Source of the DNA: a virus
Virus record (IMG/VR): IMGVR_UViG_3300036901_000045
Location: 1 to 22,059 of that record
DNA length: 22,059 nt
Direction: 5' to 3' (one strand)
Below, piece after piece: positions 1 to 5,580 of this stretch. The notes below the pieces were generated by a model that was given only the letters and a program-made list of their open reading frames with translations, did not search any database and had not been told where the DNA came from. Numbering within the stretch: position 1 is the first letter of the stretch; every line of letters starts with the position of its first letter. A program made the translations under genes and the position numbers.

Positions 1-176
1 GGCCGTCGATCGCCGGGATCCACCGGGCGTACGAGCAGGCGTACCTGCGGGGGAAGGCGTACGAGGCCAAGAAGGCCAGGTGCGTTCCCTTCGCCGCGCA
101 GTACGGCGCTGACCGGGTGCTGACCGAGTTCTGGCAGCCGGCGCTTAAGGAGATCGAAGCAAGGCTCCTTGCGTGA
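1..176 (+). CDS. Probable glycosyltransferase, C-terminal end only (5' part outside window)
   Basis: Reading frame 3 is open from the first bases and ends at TGA 174-176, giving 57 visible residues. They contain YEQAYLRGK and end with a GADRVLTEFWQPALKEIEARL segment. This resembles the last helices of GT4-type (group 1) glycosyltransferases, where a helix following '..fda..V...yw.p.l' packs back on the N-terminal Rossmann domain. No catalytic motif is in the window, so the family call rests on this short tail and on the two sugar genes that follow. Its TGA overlaps the GTG start of the epimerase gene by four bases (GTGA), which implies translational coupling. The call is an inference; any protein with a helical C-terminus remains possible. 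Confidence 0.5.
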   Translation, partial: PSIAGIHRAYEQAYLRGKAYEAKKARCVPFAAQYGADRVLTEFWQPALKEIEARLLA

Positions 177-1060
177 GAGTGCTCGTAACAGGCGGCGCCG
201 GGTTCATCGGACGCCACGCCTGCGACGCGCTGACGGCGGCCGGTCATTCGCCGCTCGTCCTTGACCGGCTGCGCGCCCGCGAATGCGATCATGACCTGAT
301 CCTGGGTGACATCCGGGACGCCGCGGCCGTCACCGAGGCGGTGGCCCACTGCGAGGGCGTCATCCACCTCGCCGGGGTTCTCGGCACGGCGGAGACGATC
401 GCCAACCCCCGGCCGGCGGCGGAGGTCAACATCCTCGGCGGCCTGAACGTGCTGGAAGCCTGCGCCCAGTACGGGGTGCCGCTGGTGAACATCGCCGTCG
501 GGAACTGGTTCGAGTACTCCACCTACTCCGTCACCAAGAGCGCCGTGGAGCGGTTCGCGGGAATGTACCGCCGGTACCGGGACCTGCCCGTCGCGTCGGT
601 GCGGGCATTCAACGCCTACGGGCCGGGGCAGTCCGTCGCCGCCCCGTACGGCACGTCGAGGGTGCGGAAGATCATCCCGTCGTTCATCATGCGGGCACTG
701 CACGGCGGGGCCGTCGAGGTCTACGGCGACGGCTCCCAGGTGATGGACATGGTGTACGTGACCGATGTCGCCGGGGCGCTCGTGGCCGCGCTGGACGGCG
801 TGGCGGCCGGGAATGTGCCGGATGAGCCGCTGGAAGCGGGCACCGGCCGCGCGACGACCGTCGCGGAGATAGCCGCGCTGGCCTGCGCCGAGGTGTCACG
901 CCAGACGGGGATCACCGCCAGGGTGACCTTCCTGCCGATGCGGCCCGGGGAGACACCCGGCAGCGTCGTGCTCGCGAAAACCGGGCTGCCCGGCGCGGTG
1001 CCGCTTGAGGAAGGCCTCGATCTCACGGTTGAGCATTACCGGGAGCTGGCGGGATGCTGA
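173..1060 (+). CDS. NAD(P)-dependent sugar epimerase/dehydratase (extended SDR family)
   Basis: This 295-residue protein has the features of an extended short-chain dehydrogenase acting on nucleotide sugars. The N-terminal Rossmann motif GGAGFIG is at residues 7-13, an acidic residue ends strand 2 (D31), GDIRD (45-49) contacts the adenine side, and HLAG (65-68) follows. The catalytic pair is Y118-xxx-K122 in YSVTK. FNAYGPGQ and a VYGDGSQ..DMVYVTDVA stretch follow, as in UDP-glucose 4-epimerase and dTDP-glucose 4,6-dehydratase relatives. It would make or interconvert an activated sugar; the substrate cannot be read from sequence. The segment before the catalytic Tyr is short compared with cellular homologues, and the usual Ser/Thr-rich 'SS..VYG' stretch is reduced. 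Start is GTG 173, inside the previous stop; its end overlaps the next gene by seven bases. It probably supplies substrate for the flanking glycosyltransferases. Confidence 0.88.
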   Translation: MRVLVTGGAGFIGRHACDALTAAGHSPLVLDRLRARECDHDLILGDIRDAAAVTEAVAHCEGVIHLAGVLGTAETIANPRPAAEVNILGGLNVLEACAQYGVPLVNIAVGNWFEYSTYSVTKSAVERFAGMYRRYRDLPVASVRAFNAYGPGQSVAAPYGTSRVRKIIPSFIMRALHGGAVEVYGDGSQVMDMVYVTDVAGALVAALDGVAAGNVPDEPLEAGTGRATTVAEIAALACAEVSRQTGITARVTFLPMRPGETPGSVVLAKTGLPGAVPLEEGLDLTVEHYRELAGC

Positions 1061-1731
1061 TCCACCGGATGTGGCTGGGCCCCCGGCCGATGCCCGCGCC
1101 GTTCCGCGTCTTCGGGAAGAAATGGCAGGAACTCAACCCCGGCGTGAAGGTCATCGAGTGGGGCTGGCACAACCTGCCGGAGGACCTCGCCAATGACGGC
1201 GTGCTGGAGGACATCCGGGGCCGCTGCACGAATGGCGGCTCGATCGAGATGGCCGTCGCGCTCGCCGACGTCATCGCCTACGACCTGGTGAACCGCTTCG
1301 GCGGCGCCTACGTGAACTGCGACATCCAGCCGCTGCGGCCCCTGTCCGCCCTCGGCGATGTCCTTTCCCGGCAGCCGTGGGCGTCGTGGGAAAGCAACGA
1401 GGAATGGCGCGGGGTCGTCAACGCCGCGTTCGGCGGCCCCGCCGGGCACCCGTTCTGGGAGTCCGTGGTCACCGGCCTGCTGCCGGCGCGCTACTGGCGG
1501 ATGAAGGCAGAGGGCAACGGCATCATCCCCGACGCCACCGGCAACGCGCTGATGGGCGAGGCCATGGCAGCGCACCCGGGCGTCCTGCACGCCTTTCCCC
1601 GCGAGGTCTTCAATCCGGTGCACTCCACCGAGCTCGCCCTGCTGACGCCCTCGTGGGTTCCCCCGCCCGGCGCCGTGGCGGTCCACTACTGGGACCACAA
1701 GCGCACCGGCCGCACCAACTACGTCACCTGA
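1054..1731 (+). CDS. Glycosyltransferase with DXD-type sugar-binding region (Gly_transf_sug / OCH1-like)
   Basis: A 225-residue protein beginning IHRMWLGP, as in the capsular-polysaccharide/OCH1-like family whose members start 'IPKIIHqiWlG'. The diagnostic block is ADVIAYDLVNRFGGAYVNCD at residues 71-90, equivalent to the family's 'sD..RY.iLy.yGGiY.D.D'. In this protein the DXD metal/nucleotide-binding motif reads N88-C89-D90, so the first Asp is Asn; the last Asp is kept. It would transfer a sugar from a nucleotide donor in the cytoplasm. It starts at ATG 1054 within the epimerase stop region, so the three sugar genes are coupled. A virion or host surface glycan is a reasonable target, but the acceptor is unknown. 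The Asn substitution could lower activity or mark an unusual subfamily. Confidence 0.8.
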   Translation: MLIHRMWLGPRPMPAPFRVFGKKWQELNPGVKVIEWGWHNLPEDLANDGVLEDIRGRCTNGGSIEMAVALADVIAYDLVNRFGGAYVNCDIQPLRPLSALGDVLSRQPWASWESNEEWRGVVNAAFGGPAGHPFWESVVTGLLPARYWRMKAEGNGIIPDATGNALMGEAMAAHPGVLHAFPREVFNPVHSTELALLTPSWVPPPGAVAVHYWDHKRTGRTNYVT

Positions 1732-1746
1732 AACGAGGGCTGGTCA

Positions 1747-2028
1747 ATGGCACGGTCTTACCCGGTCAGCACCGGCACCGCGCCGACCGTCCTGGTGACG
1801 GCCCCGCCGGGTAACTCCGCCGGGCCGGTGGGGTGGTTCACGGCGGTCAACTCAACCGCCGCGACCTGCTACGTCGGGGGTCCTGGCGTCTCCTCGGCCA
1901 ACGGCGTGGCGATCGGCACCGCCCCGACCGCGAACTCCCTGTCGGGCTACCTCTTTGCCGGCGATGTCCTGTACTTCGCCGCAGGGTCCGGGACGGCCAC
2001 CACCACTGTCCTGGTGACGGGGGCCTAG
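1747..2028 (+). CDS. Small beta-rich structural protein, possibly head decoration/fibre
   Basis: A 93-residue protein rich in Thr, Ser, Ala, Gly and Val with alternating hydrophobic positions (APTVLVTAPP, VGWFTAVNS, TTTVLVTGA), expected to be all beta. There are no Cys pairs, signal peptide or membrane segment. The pattern 'YVGGPGVSSANGVAIGT...L..GDVLYFAAGSG' resembles small actinobacteriophage proteins encoded between the capsid gene and the neck genes, often labelled head decoration or hypothetical. The start is ATG 1747, 15 bases after the glycosyltransferase stop, with a weak purine-rich stretch (gagggctgg) upstream. A structural role is inferred from composition and position. If the upstream cassette glycosylates the virion, this Ser/Thr-rich protein is a candidate acceptor; that is speculation. 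Confidence 0.6.
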   Translation: MARSYPVSTGTAPTVLVTAPPGNSAGPVGWFTAVNSTAATCYVGGPGVSSANGVAIGTAPTANSLSGYLFAGDVLYFAAGSGTATTTVLVTGA

Positions 2029-2030
2029 CG

Positions 2031-2306
2031 ATGGTCAGGGTCAACTTGCCTCCTGGCTGCGGGGGCTTTACTTCAGCAGACGGCAGCAGGTATGACGCGA
2101 AGCCCGGCACCCATGTGGATGTCTCCGACGTGCACGCGGACCGGCTGCGGAAGTCCGCTCACACGTCCATCGGGATGATCAACGTTGATCCCGGGACCGT
2201 GATCGGCACCAAGGGAGGAAGGGTCTGCGAGCCCTGCGGTGGCCGACGGTGGCAGGCGTGGAGCCTGGAATGCCCCCGCTGCGGCCGGCCTACGGTACCC
2301 GAGTAA
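2031..2306 (+). CDS. Small zinc-ribbon protein, unknown function
   Basis: A 91-residue protein starting at ATG 2031, two bases after the previous stop. The first 60 residues contain a short beta-like segment (TSADGSRYDAKPGTHVDVSD) like phage proteins that present a head-neck capping peptide. The C-terminus is a clear zinc ribbon: C66-x2-C69-x11-C81-x2-C84 (CEPCGG ... CPRCGRP). I see no catalytic motif. It is the first of four adjacent genes with zinc-binding Cys patterns. A longer reading frame exists upstream in the same frame (from 1833), but it overlaps the decoration-like gene and its translation there is Arg-rich shadow sequence, so I use 2031. Function is unknown; protein-protein or nucleic-acid binding is likely. 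Confidence 0.68.
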   Translation: MVRVNLPPGCGGFTSADGSRYDAKPGTHVDVSDVHADRLRKSAHTSIGMINVDPGTVIGTKGGRVCEPCGGRRWQAWSLECPRCGRPTVPE

Positions 2307-2322
2307 CTGAAAGGAGCCTTAA

Positions 2323-3024
2323 ATGCGCTATGCCCGCAGTGATGTCCTGAAAGACGGTGACCGCCACGTCGACCACGGCCGCGGCCACGTCCACGAGCGC
2401 CCGCTAGATGACGACGGCAAGCCCGTTCACCCGTGGGGTGAGGACTGCCTGGAGTGTGATGCCTATTTCGCCAACAGCCCTATGTGGGCATCCACGATCG
2501 CCGAGATCCCCGAGACCCCCGATGAGGTCCGCGAGCGGGAGCAGCGCGAGAAGCACGCATCCGCCGAGCAGGAGAAGGCCCTGGGGAATCTTCCCGGCAA
2601 CCTCGCCGGTGCCCTCGGCCCGGCCCTTGCCGCTGCGCTGGCACCGTTGTTCGCCGGCGTGCTGCCCGGCGCGCTCGATGTGGTGCGGTGCGGCAGCGGC
2701 CACCCCAACGCCGTGAACGTCAAGTTCTGCGGCGAGTGCGGCTCCCCGATGGGCTCCGTCCTCGCCGGCGCGGTTGTTCCCGATACCCCGGCGCCTGACG
2801 GCGCTCAGCATGCCCGCCAGGCGCCCACGGGGGCGGAGATCGACAGGTACGGAGCCCGCGCCCAGAAGCCGCGTACGGCAGCAAGGACGGCCTCCAAGCG
2901 CAAGCCCCTCAAGGACATGCGGCTGGCCGACCTGCAGGCGCAGGCGCGCTCTCAGGGCCTGGCGGCAGGCGGCAACAGGAACGAGCTGATCGCCCGCATC
3001 CGCGCCGCGAAGACAGCAGCCTAG
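2323..3024 (+). CDS. SAP-domain protein with zinc-binding Cys/His cluster
   Basis: A 233-residue protein with a good Shine-Dalgarno (gaaaggagcc) before ATG 2323. Residues 1-50 are rich in His, Asp and Arg and contain C42xxC45. Residues 64-88 are a charged, probably coiled-coil helix. Residues 90-118 are a hydrophobic Gly/Ala/Leu helix (NLAGALGPALAAALAPLF) that could be membrane-active or a buried oligomer helix. A Cys/His cluster follows: C123...H127...C136-x2-C139. The C-terminus, about residues 198-226, matches the SAP fold (LADLQAQARSQGL followed by NRNELIARI), a two-helix DNA-binding module. Phages place SAP-containing proteins near head genes, but a role has not been fixed. The combination of zinc cluster, hydrophobic helix and SAP is unusual. 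DNA binding is inferred from the family. Confidence 0.75.
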   Translation: MRYARSDVLKDGDRHVDHGRGHVHERPLDDDGKPVHPWGEDCLECDAYFANSPMWASTIAEIPETPDEVREREQREKHASAEQEKALGNLPGNLAGALGPALAAALAPLFAGVLPGALDVVRCGSGHPNAVNVKFCGECGSPMGSVLAGAVVPDTPAPDGAQHARQAPTGAEIDRYGARAQKPRTAARTASKRKPLKDMRLADLQAQARSQGLAAGGNRNELIARIRAAKTAA

Positions 3025-3030
3025 GAGCGC

Positions 3031-3231
3031 ATGGCGAGAGGCGGGCTGTGCGGAAGGTGCGGGGGACGAAGGCGGGGGTCTCAGGCCCGCGCCGCCCAGC
3101 CGGTGGCCACCTGCGCGGAGTGCGGCTACGCGATCTGCGAACGTCATGCCCGGTGGGACGCTGACGCGGCGCGGGATGTCTGCTCAGCCTGCGCCCGGCG
3201 GCTCGGCCTCCGCGTGATCAGCCGCAGCTAG
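3031..3231 (+). CDS. Small cross-brace zinc-finger protein
   Basis: A 66-residue basic protein starting at ATG 3031, six bases after the previous stop (tag-gagcgc-ATG). The Cys/His spacing is C7-x2-C10, C28-x2-C31, C36-x2-H39, C51-x2-C54. Four metal-ligand pairs in this order are the hallmark of cross-brace folds such as FYVE, B-box and RING fingers, with two interleaved zinc sites. I see this pattern directly; the fold and any function are inference. Its 3' end overlaps the 3' end of the minus-strand LIM-like gene by 48 bases, a convergent overlap in which both frames make sensible protein until close to their stops. It is unlikely to be a ubiquitin ligase in this context; DNA or protein binding is more plausible. 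Confidence 0.6.
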   Translation: MARGGLCGRCGGRRRGSQARAAQPVATCAECGYAICERHARWDADAARDVCSACARRLGLRVISRS

Positions 3232-3435
3232 CGCGGAGTCGCGGGCGCGGGTGTCCTCGCCCGGGTTCTCCCGGTTGATGCGCTGGAAGATCGCCGTCAT
3301 CGGGCCGGGCGGCGTGTAGACCTCACGGGCCTTGGCGCACGCCTTGTGGAACACCCAGTCGGCGCTGTCCCATGAACACTGGCCTACGGGCTTGCCGCAG
3401 CGGTTGCAGTAGCCCATGACCATCTGGATCGCCAT
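3184..3435 (-). CDS. Minus-strand small zinc-finger protein (LIM-like half finger)
   Basis: An 83-residue protein encoded against the operon direction. The N-terminus has C10-x2-C13-x16-H30-x2-C33 (YCNRCGKP ... WVFHKAC), which is the ligand spacing of the first zinc site of a LIM domain. The rest is hydrophilic and ends in an Ala/Glu-rich tail. The first ATG (3435) directly follows a gaggggATG sequence, which is too close for normal Shine-Dalgarno spacing. ATG codons at residues 5 and 7 are alternatives, and the latter puts the finger at the very N-terminus. It fills the space between the cross-brace gene and the connector gene, where no other gene fits. Antisense position, small size and an independent Cys pattern suggest a moron. 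Function unknown. Confidence 0.55.
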   Translation of the reverse strand: MAIQMVMGYCNRCGKPVGQCSWDSADWVFHKACAKAREVYTPPGPMTAIFQRINRENPGEDTRARDSALAAADHAEAEPPGAG

Positions 3436-3500
3436 CCCCTCAGCTTGCCACCACCGCGCCGGGAGTGCGCCTTAGTGCTCGCCGGGGAGGTGCTGCCCTC

Positions 3501-4452
3501 GTGACGTCGCCCTATCAGTTCCCCACGCCGTACATCAACCCGGCCATACTGACTTCGGCGGCGACATTATCGGGCTGGCATCTCGTGGTCCACGATTCCC
3601 ACGCGGCAGGCCACCCCGGCCCAGCAGCTGGCCGAGCAGTACAACATCTGCCAGCGGGCCACCAACATGGTGGACACGGCGGCCAACCAGATCCTGCGCG
3701 CGACCATCACCACGGAGCAGCTCAAGGGCCCCGGCACTACCCGCTTCCAGATCGACAGCATCGGGAACGCCACCCTCATCCTGTCCCGCAGCCCGATCCT
3801 CTCGGTCACGGGCGGCCAGGCCGCACCCGCCATCCCGCCGCTGCAGTGGACTTCCATCCCGGCCGATATGTACGTGGTGGACTCGCCGCCCCTCGGGATG
3901 TACGGCACATCTGTCCCCGCCGATGCAGGCGAGTGGGGCCAGTCGGTAACGCTCGGCGGCGGCTACGTGAACACCTGGGCAGGCCGGGGCGGCTACTTCC
4001 TGCAGACGACCTACGTCAACGGATGGCCCCACTGCTCCCTCACAGCCGCGTCAGATGCCGGTGCGACCACCATTGAGGTTGACGACTGCACTGGGTGGGG
4101 ACCGCCTGCGGGGACCACCCAGGGCGCCGCCGGGGTCATCTACGATCCCGGCGGGAACGGGCAGCAGGAGACGGCGACGGTCACCGGGGCCTCCGTGGAC
4201 ACCGGGCCCGGCACGCTCACGATCACTCCGGCGCTGACCTGGCCGCACTCGCAGGGGATCATTTTCAGCGGGATGCCCTCAACCCTGTATTGGGCCACCA
4301 TATTGTTCTCGGTTTCCCAGGCACTCACGCGAGGTGCGACGGCGACGACGCCCCAGACCATTTCCCCGGCTGGGGTGTCCACGGGCAGTGGTGCAGAAGC
4401 ACTGGCGAAGTGCGCCCGCCAGATGGTCCGCGACTTCCGCCGGGTCTGGTGA
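3501..4452 (+). CDS. Head-tail connector (adaptor) protein, reading frame broken by a one-base shift near 3571-3580
   Basis: The frame from 3553 to the TGA at 4450-4452 encodes a connector: N-terminal helices (TPAQQLAEQYNICQRATNMVDTAANQ), a beta region, and a C-terminal helix (EALAKCARQMVRDFRRVW). Its N-terminus is not complete in that frame: an in-frame TGA is at 3550-3552 and no start lies before ATG 3667. The missing N-terminus is in frame 3: GTG 3501, after a GGGGAGG box, encodes TSPYQFPTPYINPAILTSAAT. Removing one G from the CGGG at 3571-3574 joins the two as ...TSAATLSAGISWSTIP.... The intact product would be about 316 residues. It would sit under the portal and dock the tail. A small beta-domain (DNA about 4055-4275) appears inserted before the C-terminal helix and resembles one in the tail tube protein. 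Cause: sequence error or true lesion. Confidence 0.7.
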
Positions 4453-4455
4453 GCC

Positions 4456-4968
4456 GTGCCCATCCTCACCGCCCAGACCTGGGTCTGGTCCATCCTCAAC
4501 GGGATGCCCATACCCGGCAACAACACGCCCCTTGAAGTGTTCGTCACCCCGCCGAACCCCGAGGAAGACCAGCTCGACCCGCACGTCTACGTCTGGCCGT
4601 CCACGGGGTCAGAAAGCCGTCAGTCCCTTCCGCGGGCGCCAGTGCCGAACCTCGGTACTACGCAGTCCGGCTGGAAGACCATGCCGCACCAGCTGGATAT
4701 TTGGGTGGTCTGGTTCCAGGACGACAGCGACCCGACTCCCGATGCCTCGTTCCCGGTGATCGTGGACGCCATCATGGACGTACTGCGGACCTGCCAGGAT
4801 CCGGTGATGCTCACGGACCCCGTGACCGGCCGCTACAGCCAGATCTACGGCACGGGCGAGCGGCTTACCTACGACATCGCGACGCCGCGCGGCGTCAACG
4901 CTGACCAGCGCATCCTCCGCTACGACGCGCGGATCGCGGCGCGCGTGCTTGAGGACTTCCAGGCGTGA
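4456..4968 (+). CDS. Probable tail terminator / head-tail joining protein
   Basis: A 170-residue protein starting at GTG 4456, three bases after the connector stop. The sequence is an alpha/beta pattern, with a helix-like VIVDAIMDVLRTCQDP, a strand-turn section (LTDPVTGRYSQIYGTGERLTYDI) and a terminal strand-helix RILRYDARIAARVLEDF. Tail terminators of long-tailed phages end similarly and have this length. They cap the growing tail tube and join it to the head connector. Position between connector and major tail protein supports this. No strong signature motif exists, so a stopper or head-closure role is possible. No signal peptide, membrane segment or Cys cluster is seen (a single Cys, at about residue 114). 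It is followed by a convergent minus-strand gene whose stop lies one base beyond its own. Confidence 0.6.
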   Translation: MPILTAQTWVWSILNGMPIPGNNTPLEVFVTPPNPEEDQLDPHVYVWPSTGSESRQSLPRAPVPNLGTTQSGWKTMPHQLDIWVVWFQDDSDPTPDASFPVIVDAIMDVLRTCQDPVMLTDPVTGRYSQIYGTGERLTYDIATPRGVNADQRILRYDARIAARVLEDFQA

Positions 4969-4969
4969 T

Positions 4970-5224
4970 CTAGCCCTCGTACGGCACCGTATCGAGCAAG
5001 ACGGCCTGCACTCGCGGCGGCAGAATCTGGCCGCCGGGCAGCATGACGTTCTCCATCGCGGCGGACCACGCCGTCCCATCTTCCTCGCCGGTCATGAACC
5101 ACACGATGCTCGCGGCGGCCTCCTCGCCGCGCATCATGGCCGCCGCTTCCTCATCGCTGATCTTCCGGGGCTCGCCTGAGCCGATCTCGTACCAGCCGTC
5201 CCCGGGTGCCGCCCAGTCGCCCAT
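4970..5224 (-). CDS. Minus-strand small acidic protein, unknown
   Basis: An 84-residue acidic protein, with balanced composition (Glu, Asp, Ala, Met, Trp) unlike the Arg/Pro-rich shadows on this strand. It contains GWYEIGSGEPRKISDEEAAAMMRGEEAAA, then a Trp/Phe-rich patch (SIVWFMTGEEDG) and ends in DTVPYEG. No recognised domain. It occupies the gap between the terminator gene and the next plus-strand gene, where the plus strand offers no convincing alternative. Its stop lies one base beyond the stop of the plus-strand neighbour (tga-t-cta). The start ATG 5224 follows ggcggg with tight spacing, so an internal start is possible. Similar small antisense genes in phage late operons are often morons; small acidic proteins can also be DNA mimics, which is only a suggestion here. 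Confidence 0.5.
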   Translation of the reverse strand: MGDWAAPGDGWYEIGSGEPRKISDEEAAAMMRGEEAAASIVWFMTGEEDGTAWSAAMENVMLPGGQILPPRVQAVLLDTVPYEG

Positions 5225-5262
5225 CCCGCCAGTGTCCCACCACGCCCGTCACCCGGAGGTGC

Positions 5263-5577
5263 ATGGCCCTTCAGACCTACGCAGGCCCGCAGACGCAGGT
5301 CTTCCCGCACCTCAGGGCACTCGACGGGGTGCCGGGAACCCTCGTCCTGGTCCCCGGCGAGTCCTACGACTTCAGCAAGGAGCCCGAGGGCTACTCCAAG
5401 CCTCCCGGCCCGTCGTGGTGGTGGAAGCCCGCGGAACCTCCCGGTGACTCGCCCCCGGGCCGCTCAGCCCCCGGCGTCGATGTCTCCGTGGACCTGCCGA
5501 CCGCATCCCTGGCGGCTGCGGGCACGGCGGGAACGCCCGCGGCCAAGGACGGCACCAGCGAGAAGGCGGAGGGCTGA
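5263..5577 (+). CDS. Short Pro-rich protein preceding the tail tube gene
   Basis: A 104-residue protein starting at ATG 5263 with a strong Shine-Dalgarno (ccggaggtgcATG). A longer frame exists upstream, but its extra residues are Arg/Pro-rich and precede this ribosome site. Residues 1-45 look folded: LQTYAGPQTQVFPHLRALDGVPGTLVLVPGESYDF, the type of short beta sequence seen in phage proteins that begin 'tyv..g.~v~ip~l~~~~v~pG..v~vp'. A Trp/Pro-rich link (PPGPSWWWKPAEPP) and an Ala/Gly/Thr-rich disordered tail follow. It ends three bases before the tail tube ATG, so the two are co-translated. Function unknown; a minor neck/tail or capsid-associated role is possible. Proteins with similar N-termini occur between head and tail genes in other actinobacteriophages. 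Confidence 0.6.
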   Translation: MALQTYAGPQTQVFPHLRALDGVPGTLVLVPGESYDFSKEPEGYSKPPGPSWWWKPAEPPGDSPPGRSAPGVDVSVDLPTASLAAAGTAGTPAAKDGTSEKAEG

Positions 5578-5580
5578 GGC

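Noticed and set aside
1036-1698. Minus-strand frame of 220 codons over the glycosyltransferase
   Set aside because: No ribosome site and shadow-like composition; the plus-strand gene has a recognisable DXD block.
3465-4076. Frame 3 continuation of the connector N-terminus to 4076
   Set aside because: After about 3570 the translation becomes His/Gly/Arg/Pro-rich, a shadow of the frame 1 protein; only its first ~23 codons after GTG 3501 look real.
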